A stretch of DNA of 35,253 nucleotides from CAVORB01 sp964395315 (GCA_964395315.1 CAYNBI010000033.1:1-35253), one strand, 5' to 3'. Shown: positions 16,355 to 25,412, counted from the first letter of the stretch. Made by a program: numbers and translations. Notes: generated from the sequence alone by a model not told the origin.

Positions 16355-16559
16355 CCTGGATATCCGCTGGCGCGACCGTTTTCGCCGCCCCGTGCAACTA
16401 TCGACGCCAGCGGGTCCCGGCGGTACTTTACCCGCGTGTTTCGCGCGGGTTGACCAAATGATGCGAGCACACCGTCCAGACGCCGCTTGTCGACGGCTCA
16501 TCATCTGCTTCAGCGTCCCGTGCTCGGAAAGTGAGCCCGGGCAATAAGGGGTGCTCGCG

Positions 16560-18227
16560 ATGTTCGGATTCGGAACTCGTGGTTGGTTGCCTGACTCGGC
16601 GAGGTCTTGCCTGTTCAGGATGGGCGTGCTCCTTTTTGCCTGGATCTCCTCCACCGCCTTCGCGGCGGATGGGCTGGCCGCGAACCCGACAAACGAAGAC
16701 GCGCAGTGGGAGAAAGCCGACGTGGTCGTCGACGGTCACGTGATCCTCTCGGTCAGGGGAATATCCGGCTATCCCGCTCAGCGGCGCGCGGCGGAGATCC
16801 GACAGCGGATCATCGCCATCGCCGGGGATGATGAGATCGCTCCAGGCGACGTCACCATCGATGAAATGAACGACAGTATGCGGATCATGATCGGGGATCG
16901 AATTGTGTTCCACATGTTCGACCTCGACGCCGAGATTGAGGGTATCGATCGCAAGCTTCTCGCCGAGACCGTCCAGCTGAGGCTGCAGGAGACGATCACG
17001 GACTACCGCCTGGACCGGAGTCCGCCGGTCCTGCTACGCAACAGCCTCTACGCCCTGGGGGTGACACTCGTCGCCGTCGGCCTGTTCTTTGGCTTGCGCA
17101 AGCTGTTCAGCAGCCTCGACGACTTTGTCGTGCGGCGCCTGAAGCGCCACCTCAAGGCATTGGAGACGCAGTCGTCCCGGTTCGTCCGGGCGCAGCAGCT
17201 CGCCAAGATCCTGCGCGGGCTGTTCAGAGCGCTCCACTTCGTTCTGATCGCCCTGCTTCTGTACGTCTATCTGAACTTCGTGCTCGGCCTCTACCCGTGG
17301 ACCCGTCCCTTCGCGGCCTGGCTGTTCGACCTCGTCCTGTCGCCCCTGCGTACCATGGGTCAGTCGGTGTTGGCGACGATCCCGGATCTCGTGTTCCTGG
17401 TCGTTCTGTACATCGTCACCCGCTATGTCCTGCGCATGATCCGGGTCTTTTTCGAGAACATCGACAGTGGTGTCGTCGCCCTGGCGTCCTTCGAGCAGGA
17501 GTGGGCCTGGCCAACGTACCGCATCCTGCGTGTGTTGGTCCTGATCTTCGCCGTGGTGGTGGCCTATCCCTATATCCCCGGCTCGGACTCGGAGGCCTTC
17601 AAGGGCATTTCGCTCCTGCTCGGCCTGATCGTATCCATCGGGTCCTCGTCCATCATCGCCAACATTATCGCCGGTTACAGTCTGATCTACCGGCGACCGT
17701 TCCGGGTTGGGGACCGGGTCAGGATCAACGACACCATTGGCGACGTCATGGAGATGGGGGTGCTGGTGACGCGGCTGCGGTCTCTCAAGAACGAGGAGGT
17801 CTCGATCCCGAGCACCGCCATCCTGAGCGGGGAGGTGGTCAACTACAGTTCCCTGGCCGACGAGCGGGGGCTGATCCTCCATACCACGGTGGGTATCGGC
17901 TACGAGACTCCCTGGCGGCAAGTCGAGGCCATGCTCAAGCTCGCCGCGGAACGAACACCTGGCCTGCTCAAGAAGCCGGAGCCCTTCGTGCTGCAGAAGG
18001 CCCTAGGGGATTTCGCCGTGACCTACGAGCTCAACGCCCACTGCACCGACCCCAGGCACATGATGCAGCTCTACACCGCGCTGCACCGGAACATCCTGGA
18101 CGTGTTCAACGAGTACGGCGTTGCGATCATGACCCCAGCCTACGTCGCGGACCCGCCCGAGCCCAAGCTGGTGACCGAGGGGCACTGGTACCCGGCCCCG
18201 GCGCCTCCGCCTGCAGAATCGAGCTGA
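16560..18227 (+). CDS. MscS-family mechanosensitive ion channel
   Basis: A 555-aa inner-membrane channel that probably opens under membrane tension to release solutes during osmotic downshift. The start is ATG 16560, preceded by AAGGGG 9 nt upstream. Residues 1-35 look like a signal peptide with a long n-region (cut after AFA). A periplasmic domain of about 120 residues follows (to about 155). Then come five hydrophobic segments, near ALGVTLVAVGLFFGL, ALHFVLIALLLYVYLNFVL, LVFLVVLYIVTRYVL, LRVLVLIFAVVVAYPYI and ISLLLGLIVSIGSSSIIANI. The last is the pore-lining helix leading into the MscS beta domain (RPFRVGDRVRINDTIGDV). The C-terminus is proline-rich. It is larger than E. coli MscS (286 aa) and of the extended type. 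A hairpin with T-run follows the stop. Confidence 0.9.
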   Translation: MFGFGTRGWLPDSARSCLFRMGVLLFAWISSTAFAADGLAANPTNEDAQWEKADVVVDGHVILSVRGISGYPAQRRAAEIRQRIIAIAGDDEIAPGDVTIDEMNDSMRIMIGDRIVFHMFDLDAEIEGIDRKLLAETVQLRLQETITDYRLDRSPPVLLRNSLYALGVTLVAVGLFFGLRKLFSSLDDFVVRRLKRHLKALETQSSRFVRAQQLAKILRGLFRALHFVLIALLLYVYLNFVLGLYPWTRPFAAWLFDLVLSPLRTMGQSVLATIPDLVFLVVLYIVTRYVLRMIRVFFENIDSGVVALASFEQEWAWPTYRILRVLVLIFAVVVAYPYIPGSDSEAFKGISLLLGLIVSIGSSSIIANIIAGYSLIYRRPFRVGDRVRINDTIGDVMEMGVLVTRLRSLKNEEVSIPSTAILSGEVVNYSSLADERGLILHTTVGIGYETPWRQVEAMLKLAAERTPGLLKKPEPFVLQKALGDFAVTYELNAHCTDPRHMMQLYTALHRNILDVFNEYGVAIMTPAYVADPPEPKLVTEGHWYPAPAPPPAESS

Positions 18228-18248
18228 CGTCGATCGGTCGGCGACGCG

Positions 18249-18268
18249 CGCCCCATGATGGGGCGTTT
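18249..18268 (+). terminator. Terminator of the MscS-family gene
   Basis: CGCCCC (18249-18254) and GGGGCG (18260-18265), 5-nt loop, then TTT. It lies 21 nt after the stop and separates the channel gene from the urt-ure promoter. Confidence 0.55.
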
Positions 18269-18291
18269 GGTGTGCACGCTAACGGGCGCGG

Positions 18292-18308
18292 TGCACGGCC
18301 TTGGTGCG
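18292..18308 (+). promoter_or_regulatory. NtrC-type binding site upstream of urtA
   Basis: TGCAC and GGTGC half-sites are arranged as GCAC-N7-GTGC (18293-18307), the spacing of NtrC enhancer sites. The centre is about 98 nt upstream of the start predicted from the sigma-54 element. An additional TGCAC half-site lies at 18273-18277. The site is seen; NtrC as the binding protein is inference. Confidence 0.6.
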
Positions 18309-18371
18309 GTCGATGGCGCTTTCTCCCCTTCGCTCTACCAAAACGCGAGCCCGATGAGTGGGTTGGCTTCG

Positions 18372-18387
18372 TGGCACGGGCCTTGCT
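18372..18387 (+). promoter_or_regulatory. Sigma-54 promoter (-24/-12) of the urt-ure cluster
   Basis: TGGCAC (18372-18377), five bases and TTGCT (18383-18387) match the sigma-54 consensus, with exactly GG-N10-GC. Transcription would start near 18398, leaving a leader of about 60 nt before urtA. Sigma-54 promoters need an enhancer-binding protein, consistent with the NtrC-type site upstream. Confidence 0.75.
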
Positions 18388-18456
18388 GTCGTGGTGGCGG
18401 CGAGCGCATCGTGCGCTGCCGTCCTATTGACGACACAAGATTCGGGAGTCCATCGA

Positions 18457-19752
18457 ATGCGGAAACGCGAACTCTTCAAGACCTCGCTCATCGGCGTGAG
18501 CGCCGGTTTGAGCCTGTGCCTGTCCGGCGCGCTCGCGGCGGCCGAAACGATCAAGGTGGGTGTGCTGCACTCGCTGTCCGGCACCATGGCCATCAGCGAG
18601 ACGACCCTGAAGGACACCATGCTCATGCTCATCGAGGAGCAGAACAAGAAGGGAGGCGTGCTCGGCAAGCAGCTGGAGGCCGTGGTGGTGGATCCCGCCT
18701 CGGACTGGCCCCTGTTCGCAGAGAAGGCCCGTGAGCTGATCGAGAAGGAGAAGGTGGCCGCCGTGTTTGGCTGCTGGACCTCGGTGTCCCGCAAGTCCGT
18801 ACTGCCTGTGTTCGAGGAGCTCAACGGCCTGCTCTTCTATCCGGTCCAGTACGAGGGCGAGGAGTCGTCGAAGAACGTCTTCTACACCGGCGCCGCGCCC
18901 AATCAGCAGGCCATCCCTGCGGTCGATTATCTGATGAACGACGTCGGCGTGGAGCGCTGGGTGCTGGCGGGCACCGATTACGTCTACCCGCGCACCACCA
19001 ACAAGATCCTCGAGGCCTATCTCAAGCAGAAGGGCGTGGCCGAGGAGGACATCATGATCAACTACACCCCGTTCGGGCATTCGGACTGGCAGTCGATCGT
19101 CGCGGATATCAAGAAGTTCGGCTCGCAAGGCAAGAAGACCGCCGTGGTCTCCACCATCAACGGCGACGCCAACGTGCCGTTCTACAAGGAGCTCGGTAAT
19201 CAGGGCCTCTCCGCCGAGGATATACCGGTCGTCGCCTTCTCCGTGGGCGAGGAGGAGCTCTCCGGCATCGACACCAAGCCCCTGGTCGGCCATCTCGCCG
19301 CCTGGAACTACTTCATGAGTGTCGACGATCCCGCCAACGACGCCTTCATCAAGGCCTGGCACGGCTTCATCAAGGACGACAAGCGCGTCACCAACGATCC
19401 GATGGAGGCCCACTACATCGGCTTCAATCTCTGGGTGCAGGCAGTGGAGAAGGCTGGCAGCACCGACACCGACAAGGTAGTCGAGGCAATCATCGGGCTG
19501 GAGACCCCGAACCTGACCGGCGGCAAGGCCGTAATGCTGAAGAACCACCACATCACCAAGCCGGTGCTGATCGGCGAGATCCAGGATGACGGCCAGTTCG
19601 AGACGGTCTGGCAGACCGACGCGGAGGTTCCCGGCGACGCCTGGTCGGACTTCCTCCCAGGCTCTAAGGACATCATCGCCGACTGGACCCCGCCCATCTC
19701 CTGCGGCAACTACAACACCGTCACCAAGACCTGCTCGGGCCAGAATTACTGA
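18457..19752 (+). CDS. urtA: Urea ABC transporter, substrate-binding protein
   Basis: UrtA captures urea in the periplasm for the UrtBCDE importer. The 431-aa protein starts at ATG 18457 with GGGAG 7-8 nt upstream. Residues 1-28 are a Sec signal peptide (hydrophobic 10-27, cut in LAA-AE). The mature part begins IKVGVLHSLSGTMAISETTL and has the type I periplasmic-binding fold of the Leu/Ile/Val family. It carries UrtA-specific stretches such as AVFGCWTSVSRKSVLPVFEE, LFYPVQYEGEESS, PNQQAIPAVDYL and DPMEAHYIGFNLWVQA. It is the first gene of the urt-ure cluster, directly behind the sigma-54 element, and is probably the most strongly expressed. Confidence 0.96.
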   Translation: MRKRELFKTSLIGVSAGLSLCLSGALAAAETIKVGVLHSLSGTMAISETTLKDTMLMLIEEQNKKGGVLGKQLEAVVVDPASDWPLFAEKARELIEKEKVAAVFGCWTSVSRKSVLPVFEELNGLLFYPVQYEGEESSKNVFYTGAAPNQQAIPAVDYLMNDVGVERWVLAGTDYVYPRTTNKILEAYLKQKGVAEEDIMINYTPFGHSDWQSIVADIKKFGSQGKKTAVVSTINGDANVPFYKELGNQGLSAEDIPVVAFSVGEEELSGIDTKPLVGHLAAWNYFMSVDDPANDAFIKAWHGFIKDDKRVTNDPMEAHYIGFNLWVQAVEKAGSTDTDKVVEAIIGLETPNLTGGKAVMLKNHHITKPVLIGEIQDDGQFETVWQTDAEVPGDAWSDFLPGSKDIIADWTPPISCGNYNTVTKTCSGQNY

Positions 19753-19826
19753 TCCCGCGCGTAGCAGCGGCGGGTGCGGCAGGTCCGCGCCCGTCGCCGA
19801 TTGCCCCTCACCAGGAAGCGGATTCC

Positions 19827-21491
19827 ATGTCCAATCGAGCCCAAAGCGCCTGCGCCGCGCCGGCGAGCGAGTGGCTTGACGCGCTGCCGTCGGCGCTGGT
19901 CAAGACCGGTTTCCTAGTGCTCTTAAGCCTCATGCTGCTCGCCATCCGACCGGCTCTGGCCGAGTCTGGGTCGTTCGAGGACGCGCTTTCGGGGCTCGGC
20001 GAGTCCTCTTTTCGGGTCAAGGCGGAGGCGGTGGACGCGATCGCCGCGAGTGGCGACGAGCGCGCCCTGGCGGTCCTCAAGGGCCTGCTGTCGGGGGACG
20101 TTTACTACCGCAAGGCGGATGGCCGCATCGTCTTTGCCGAAAGGTCCGGCGGCGGCTACCGCATCAGGGACGTCCTCGACGGCGCCGCGCTCGGCGAGGT
20201 CGGGGGGCGGGAGGTGAAGAAGGTGGGCATCAACAACAGCATGCGGGGCCAGCTGCGCTCGGCCATCGCCGGGCTGACCCTCGGCAGCCGCGACGCCGAC
20301 GTGCGTCTCAACGCCGTGCGGGAGATGATGGGCGCGCCGGATACGGCGGACGCCCTGCGCGGGCGACTGGCGGTGGAAGAGGACGCCGGGGTCCGCTCGG
20401 CCCTCGAGTTGGCAATCGCCCTGGCGGACCTGGCCGCGGATGAGTCCGGCGCCAGATTGGCCGCGGTCGCCTCCCTGCGCGGCAGCCTCGAGCCCCAGGT
20501 CCGGAACCGCCTGGCCGAGGTGGCCGCGTCTGACCCGGACGCGGACGTCCGAGAGGCCGCCCGGTCCGCGCTGGAGGGCCTCGAGTCCAGGCTCAAGCTC
20601 AATGCGACCGCCGAGACCCTCTTCTTCGGTCTCAGCCTTGGCTCCGTGCTGGTGCTGGCGGCCATCGGGCTCGCCATCACCTTCGGGGTCATGGGCGTCA
20701 TCAACATGGCCCACGGCGAGCTGATCATGATCGGCGCCTACACTACCTATCTGGTGCAGCAGGCGATGCCCAATGCGATCGAGTACTCCCTGTTCGTGGC
20801 GGTCCCGGCGGCCTTCCTGGTATCCGGCCTGTTCGGCATCGCCATCGAGCGCCTGGTGATCCGCTTCCTCTATGGCCGGCCGCTCGAGACCCTGCTCGCC
20901 ACCTTCGGCATCAGCCTGATCCTGCAGCAGCTGGTGCGCACCACCATCTCCGCGCAGAACGTGGTGGTGGAGAACCCTTCCTGGATGAGCGGCTCCCTGC
21001 AGATCAACCCCGCCCTCTCCCTGACCTACAACCGGATCTACATCCTGGTGTTCGGGCTGCTGGTCTTCGTCGGGCTGCTCTTGATCCTCAAGCGCACCGC
21101 CCTGGGCCTCCAGGTGCGGGCGGTGTCCCAGAACAGGGCCATGGCGCGCGCCATGGGCGTGCGCTCGGCGCGGGTCGACGCCCTCACCTTCGGGCTCGGT
21201 GCCGGCATCGCGGGCATCGCCGGTGTCGCCCTGTCCCAGCTCACCAACGTGGGCCCCAACATGGGCCAGTCCTACATCATCGACTCCTTCATGGTGGTGG
21301 TGTTCGGCGGGGTCGGAAACCTCTGGGGCACGCTCATCGGCGGCCTCGCCCTGGGCGTGGCCAACAAGCTCATGGAGCCCTGGGCGGGAGCCGTGCTGGC
21401 CAAGATCCTGGTGCTGGTGTTCATCATCCTCTTCATCCAGAAACGCCCCAGGGGCCTGTTCCCGCAGCGCGGGCGGGCCGCCGAGGCATGA
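19827..21491 (+). CDS. urtB: Urea ABC transporter, permease UrtB
   Basis: UrtB is one of the two membrane subunits of the high-affinity urea importer. The 554-aa protein starts at ATG 19827 with AGGAAG upstream. It has a signal/anchor segment (residues 26-45), then an extracytoplasmic region (about 47-262) made of HEAT-like helical repeats (DALSGLGESSFRVKAEAVDA and similar). The LivH-type permease domain (about 265-545) follows, with FGVMGVINMAHGELIMIGAY and VFGGVGNLWGTLIGGLALG. The large N-terminal domain is characteristic of UrtB compared with the shorter LivH. It ends in an ATGA overlap with urtC. Confidence 0.95.
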   Translation: MSNRAQSACAAPASEWLDALPSALVKTGFLVLLSLMLLAIRPALAESGSFEDALSGLGESSFRVKAEAVDAIAASGDERALAVLKGLLSGDVYYRKADGRIVFAERSGGGYRIRDVLDGAALGEVGGREVKKVGINNSMRGQLRSAIAGLTLGSRDADVRLNAVREMMGAPDTADALRGRLAVEEDAGVRSALELAIALADLAADESGARLAAVASLRGSLEPQVRNRLAEVAASDPDADVREAARSALEGLESRLKLNATAETLFFGLSLGSVLVLAAIGLAITFGVMGVINMAHGELIMIGAYTTYLVQQAMPNAIEYSLFVAVPAAFLVSGLFGIAIERLVIRFLYGRPLETLLATFGISLILQQLVRTTISAQNVVVENPSWMSGSLQINPALSLTYNRIYILVFGLLVFVGLLLILKRTALGLQVRAVSQNRAMARAMGVRSARVDALTFGLGAGIAGIAGVALSQLTNVGPNMGQSYIIDSFMVVVFGGVGNLWGTLIGGLALGVANKLMEPWAGAVLAKILVLVFIILFIQKRPRGLFPQRGRAAEA

Positions 21492-22630
21492 CCACAGAGT
21501 CGAGCGAGTCGCGTCCCATGGGATTGTTCAGAGCCTTGAAAGGCGATACGGGCGGGCAGCTGATGCTGGCGGTCCTCGCCATGGTTGCGGTCGCCGTGCC
21601 CATCATGAACCTGGCGGTGCCGGAGTCGAGCCCCTGGCACCTGTCCACCTACACGGTCACCCTGCTCGGCAAGTACCTGACATACGCCCTGCTGGCGGTG
21701 GCGGTGGACCTGGTCTGGGGCTATCTCGGCATCCTCAGTCTCGGTCACGGTGCCTTCTTCGCCCTGGGCGGCTACGCGATGGGCATGTACCTGATGCGAC
21801 AGATCGGGGACCGCGGGGTCTACGGAAATCCGGATCTGCCGGACTTCATGGTCTTCCTGAACTGGCCGGAGCTGCCCTGGTTCTGGTACGGGTTCGACAG
21901 CTTCTGGTTCGCCGCCCTGATGGTGATGCTGGTGCCCGGTATGCTGGCCTTCGTGTTCGGCTACCTGGCCTTCCGCTCGCGGGTGACGGGCGTGTATCTC
22001 TCGATCATCACCCAGGCCCTGACCTATGCTCTGATGCTCGCCTTTTTCCGCAACGAGATGGGCTTCGGTGGCAACAACGGGCTCACCGACTTCAAGGACA
22101 TTCTCGGCTTCGACCTGCAGAGCGACGGCACCCGCATCGGGCTTTTCCTCGCATCCGCTATCGCCCTCGCCGCCGGCTATCTGACCTGCCGCTACATCGT
22201 CGCCTCGCGGCTCGGCCGGGTGGCTGTGGCGGTGCGCGATGCCGAGTCCCGAACCCGCTTCATCGGCTATCGGGTGGAGCGGGTGAAGCTCTTCGTCTTC
22301 ACCTTCTCGGCGATGCTGGCGGGCGTGGCGGGGGCCCTCTACGTGCCCCAGGTTGGTATCATCAACCCGGGCGAGTTCTCGCCCCTGAACTCGATCGAAC
22401 TGGTCATCTGGGTGGCCATCGGCGGCCGCGCGACCCTCTACGGTGCGGTCATCGGGGCCATCCTGGTCAACTATGGCAAGACCTACTTCACCGGGGTGCT
22501 GCCCGAGGCCTGGCTGTTCGCGCTCGGCGGCCTGTTCGTGCTGGTCACCCTGTTCCTGCCCAAGGGCATCGCCGGGCTGTTCGCGCTCCTGCGGCGCACG
22601 CCGAAGGCCGGTGCGGAGGCGGCTGCATGA
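21488..22630 (+). CDS. urtC: Urea ABC transporter, permease UrtC
   Basis: UrtC is the second membrane subunit of the urea importer. The 380-aa protein has about nine to ten hydrophobic segments and LivM-type motifs: LLAVAVDLVWGYLGILSLGH, FRSRVTGVYLSIITQALTYA, FFRNEMGFGGNNGLTDF and LAGVAGALYVPQVGIINP. The last lies near the cytoplasmic coupling loop that contacts the ATPases. It starts inside the urtB stop codon (ATGA) and ends in an ATGA overlap with urtD, so B, C and D are translationally coupled. Confidence 0.95.
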   Translation: MTTESSESRPMGLFRALKGDTGGQLMLAVLAMVAVAVPIMNLAVPESSPWHLSTYTVTLLGKYLTYALLAVAVDLVWGYLGILSLGHGAFFALGGYAMGMYLMRQIGDRGVYGNPDLPDFMVFLNWPELPWFWYGFDSFWFAALMVMLVPGMLAFVFGYLAFRSRVTGVYLSIITQALTYALMLAFFRNEMGFGGNNGLTDFKDILGFDLQSDGTRIGLFLASAIALAAGYLTCRYIVASRLGRVAVAVRDAESRTRFIGYRVERVKLFVFTFSAMLAGVAGALYVPQVGIINPGEFSPLNSIELVIWVAIGGRATLYGAVIGAILVNYGKTYFTGVLPEAWLFALGGLFVLVTLFLPKGIAGLFALLRRTPKAGAEAAA

Positions 22631-23457
22631 ATGCCCTGACCCAATTCCGCGACTCCATGCGCCGCGATCGCCAGTTCGACTTCATGTGGTCGGTCAAGGA
22701 CCTGGAGCTCGACGTCAGTCACGGCGCGGTCCTCTACATCGAGGGCCTGAGCGTCAGCTTCGACGGCTTCAAGGCCATCAACGACCTCAACTTCTACGTC
22801 AACGCCGGGGAACTGCGCTGCGTCATCGGTCCCAACGGCGCCGGCAAGACGACCATGATGGACATCATCACCGGCAAGACGCGGCCGGACGCGGGCAGCG
22901 CCTATTTCGGCCAGACCATCGACCTGCTCAGGTTGTCCGAGTCGGAGATCGCCGAGATCGGCATTGGCCGCAAGTTCCAGAAGCCCACCGTGTTCGAGCA
23001 CCACACGGTTTTCGAGAACCTGGAGCTGGCCATGGCGGGGGACAAGCGGGTCTTCCCGACCCTGTTCGCCCGGCTCTCGGCCCAGCAGCGCGACCGTATC
23101 GACGAGGTGCTGGGCGTCATCGGGCTCGCGGAGCAGGCCCGGCGGATGGCCGGGGCACTGTCCCACGGCCAGAAGCAGTGGCTGGAAATCGGCATGCTCC
23201 TGATGCAGGACCCCCACCTGCTGCTGGTGGACGAGCCCGTCGCCGGCATGACCCACCAGGAGATGGACCGCACCGCGGAGCTACTGCTGTCCCTGGAAGG
23301 GAAGCACTCGGTGGTGGTCGTCGAGCACGACATGGACTTCGTGCGCTCCATCGCCAAGCGCGTCACCGTCCTGCACCAGGGCTCGGTGCTGGCGGAGGGG
23401 ACCATGGACGAGGTGCAGAACGACCCGCGGGTGGTCGAGGTGTATCTCGGCGAATGA
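22627..23457 (+). CDS. urtD: Urea ABC transporter, ATPase UrtD
   Basis: UrtD is one of two ATPases that drive urea import at the cytoplasmic face. The 276-aa protein shows Walker A GPNGAGKTT (68-76), Q-loop near GRKFQKP (114-120), signature LSHGQ (178-182) with KQWLEIGMLL, Walker B LLLVDEP (198-204) and the H-loop His234. The signature has His in place of the usual Gly, which is common in UrtD. The N-terminal extension of about 35 residues before the ABC domain is also typical of UrtD. Its start overlaps the urtC stop (ATGA). Confidence 0.95.
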   Translation: MNALTQFRDSMRRDRQFDFMWSVKDLELDVSHGAVLYIEGLSVSFDGFKAINDLNFYVNAGELRCVIGPNGAGKTTMMDIITGKTRPDAGSAYFGQTIDLLRLSESEIAEIGIGRKFQKPTVFEHHTVFENLELAMAGDKRVFPTLFARLSAQQRDRIDEVLGVIGLAEQARRMAGALSHGQKQWLEIGMLLMQDPHLLLVDEPVAGMTHQEMDRTAELLLSLEGKHSVVVVEHDMDFVRSIAKRVTVLHQGSVLAEGTMDEVQNDPRVVEVYLGE

Positions 23458-23476
23458 CTCGGAAAGCGCATTACCC

Positions 23477-24172
23477 ATGCTGAACATCAGTGGGCTGAAT
23501 CAGTTCTACGGCGAGAGCCATACCCTTTGGGAACTCGACCTCGGCATCCCCGAAGGCCAGGTCACCTGTGTCATGGGCCGCAACGGGGTGGGCAAGACCA
23601 CGCTGATGCAGTGCATCATGGGGCTGCTGCCACTGCGTTCCGGCGCGATGGAGCTCCAGGGGACGGACCTCGCCCGCCTGCCCGCGGAACGGCGGGCGAC
23701 GCTGGGCATCGGCTATGTCCCCCAGGGACGGCAGATCTTTCCGCTGCTGACGGTGGAGGAGAACCTCCAGATCGGCCTGCCCGCACGGCGAGACGGCCGG
23801 AAGCAGGTTCCGGACTTCATCTTCGAGCTGTTCCCCGTGCTCAAGGAGATGCTCGGGCGCCGTGGCGGCGATCTCTCCGGCGGACAGCAGCAGCAGCTCG
23901 CCATCGGCCGGGCGCTGGTGATCGATCCCAAGCTGTTGATCCTCGACGAGCCCACCGAGGGCATTCAGCCCAACATCGTCCACGACATTGGAGATATCAT
24001 CATCCGCCTCAACAAGGAGATGGGGCTGACCGTGATCCTGGTCGAGCAGAAGCTGCCCTTCGCCCGCCGAATCGCGGACCGGTTCCTGATCCTAGACCGG
24101 GGTCGTGTCATGGCGGCCGGCGAGATGGCCGAGCTGAGCGACGAGCTGGTTCGGGAGTACCTTACGGTTTGA
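23477..24172 (+). CDS. urtE: Urea ABC transporter, ATPase UrtE
   Basis: UrtE is the second ATPase of the urea importer, pairing with UrtD. The 231-aa LivF-type protein has Walker A GRNGVGKTT (34-42), Q-loop VPQGRQIFP (81-89), signature LSGGQQQQLAIGRAL (133-147), Walker B LLILDEPTEGIQPN (153-166) and the H-loop replaced by Gln in VILVEQKL, as is usual in this subfamily. It begins 19 nt after urtD and is followed by a 69-nt gap with a short hairpin before ureD. Confidence 0.95.
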   Translation: MLNISGLNQFYGESHTLWELDLGIPEGQVTCVMGRNGVGKTTLMQCIMGLLPLRSGAMELQGTDLARLPAERRATLGIGYVPQGRQIFPLLTVEENLQIGLPARRDGRKQVPDFIFELFPVLKEMLGRRGGDLSGGQQQQLAIGRALVIDPKLLILDEPTEGIQPNIVHDIGDIIIRLNKEMGLTVILVEQKLPFARRIADRFLILDRGRVMAAGEMAELSDELVREYLTV

Positions 24173-24184
24173 ATCGGCTTATAG

Positions 24185-24209
24185 CCCCTCTCCGCCGTAA
24201 GGAGCGGGG
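24185..24209 (+). other. Hairpin between urtE and ureD
   Basis: CCCC-T-CTCC (24185-24193) can pair with GGAG-C-GGGG (24201-24209) around a 7-nt loop, with one internal mismatch. There is no T-run. It could be an mRNA processing or stability element setting different levels for the transporter and urease parts. Function is inference. Confidence 0.3.
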
Positions 24210-24241
24210 TTGGCATCGCGCCGGTGAGTTACGCTGTCGGG

Positions 24242-25069
24242 ATGAATCCTGAAACGCCCGAAGGCTGGTCCGCCCGCCTGGAGCTGGGCCTGGATCGGCG
24301 GGGAGGCCGCACCGTCCTGGCCGCGAAGCGCCAGCTGGGTCCCTTGACGGTGCAGCGGCCGTTCTATCCGGAAGGCGAGGTCTGTCACCTCTACGTCCTC
24401 CATCCCCCGGGCGGTGTGGTGGGCGGGGACGGTCTGGAGCTCGACATCGAAGTGGGTACCCGGGCGCACGCCCTGGTCACCAGCCCCGGTGCGACAAAGT
24501 TCTACCGCAGTGCGGGCCCCCTGGCAATCCAGCGCCAGAGACTGCGAGTGCGCGACGGAGGCTCCCTGGAGTGGTTCCCGCACGAGGGCATCCTGTTCCC
24601 CGGCGCGAGGCTGCAGAGCCGCACCCGGATCGAGCTCGCGGGCTCGGCGCGCTTCGTGGGTTGGGACATTGTCAGCCTGGGGCGGCCGGTGATCGGCGAG
24701 CGCTTCGACTCGGGATGCGCGGACCTGGGCCTCATGATTCTTCGTGACGGCCGGCCGCTGCTGTCGGAGCGCCTGCGGCTATCAGCTGCCTCCGACCTCG
24801 ATGGCCCGAGCGGTCTGCGAGGGCAACCGATCTGCGCCACCTTCCTGGCCAGCGGGGCGAACAGCGATGATCTCGCGGCCGCCCGCGCGCACCTGCGGAC
24901 ACCGGATGACGCCGCCTTCGCCATGACCCTTGTGGCCGATGTGCTGGTTGCTCGATGTCTCGCCGGCGGCGTGGAGGCGATACATCGAATTTTCACGGCG
25001 CTTTGGGGCATACTGCGGCCCAGGCTGCTTGGCCGAGAGTCCTGCGCGCCGCGCATCTGGGCGACCTGA
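24242..25069 (+). CDS. ureD: Urease accessory protein UreD
   Basis: UreD (UreH) binds the urease apoprotein and, with UreF and UreG, forms the complex that inserts nickel into the active site. The 275-aa protein starts at ATG 24242; an in-frame GTG at 24224 is possible but adds only six residues. Conserved features are RLELGLDRRGGRTVLAAKRQ, GPLTVQRPFYPEG, LHPPGGVVGGDGLELDIEVG and LVTSPGATKFYRS, which match the UreD core and its putative metal tunnel. The length fits the family (260-290 aa). It opens the ureDABCEFG order, ureA following 40 nt later. No clear ribosome-binding site is visible, so translation may be modest. Confidence 0.95.
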   Translation: MNPETPEGWSARLELGLDRRGGRTVLAAKRQLGPLTVQRPFYPEGEVCHLYVLHPPGGVVGGDGLELDIEVGTRAHALVTSPGATKFYRSAGPLAIQRQRLRVRDGGSLEWFPHEGILFPGARLQSRTRIELAGSARFVGWDIVSLGRPVIGERFDSGCADLGLMILRDGRPLLSERLRLSAASDLDGPSGLRGQPICATFLASGANSDDLAAARAHLRTPDDAAFAMTLVADVLVARCLAGGVEAIHRIFTALWGILRPRLLGRESCAPRIWAT

Positions 25070-25109
25070 GGCCAATTCCTTTTTCGACACTCAGTGAGGA
25101 GAGCCGACC

Positions 25110-25412
25110 ATGGATCTCACACCGCGAGAGAAAGACAAGCTGCTCCTGTTCACCGCGGGCCTGCTGGCGGAGCGACGCAAGGGCCGGGGCCTCAAGCTCA
25201 ACTACCCGGAGGCGGTGGCCTACATCAGCTGCGCCATCCTCGAGGGGGCACGGGAGGGGAAGACGGTCGCGGAGCTGATGGACTACGGGCGCGCCCTGCT
25301 GACGCGTGACGACGTCATGGAGGGAATCCCTGAGATGGTCCAGGAGGTGCAGGTGGAGGCCACCTTTCCGGACGGCACCAAGCTCGTGACCGTGCACACG
25401 CCGATCCTTTGA
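25110..25412 (+). CDS. ureA: Urease subunit gamma
   Basis: The small structural subunit of nickel urease, which hydrolyses urea to ammonia and carbamate. The 100-aa protein is of exactly the expected size. It contains the family signature MDLTPREKDKLLLFTAGLLA, LNYPEAVAYISCAILEGAR and GIPEMVQEVQVEATFPDGTK. GAGGAG lies about 8 nt before the ATG. The separate ureA and ureB genes place it with bacterial three-subunit ureases, not the Helicobacter fusion type. Confidence 0.97.
   Translation: MDLTPREKDKLLLFTAGLLAERRKGRGLKLNYPEAVAYISCAILEGAREGKTVAELMDYGRALLTRDDVMEGIPEMVQEVQVEATFPDGTKLVTVHTPIL

Noticed and set aside
16430..16450. Hairpin ACCCGCG/CGCGGGT upstream of the MscS-family gene
   Set aside because: Seven base pairs with no T-run on either strand and too far from a stop or start to assign a role.
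18273..18294. Second NtrC site from TGCAC (18273) and GGTGC (18290)
   Set aside because: The half-sites are 13 nt apart instead of 7, so only a half-site is reported beside the good one.
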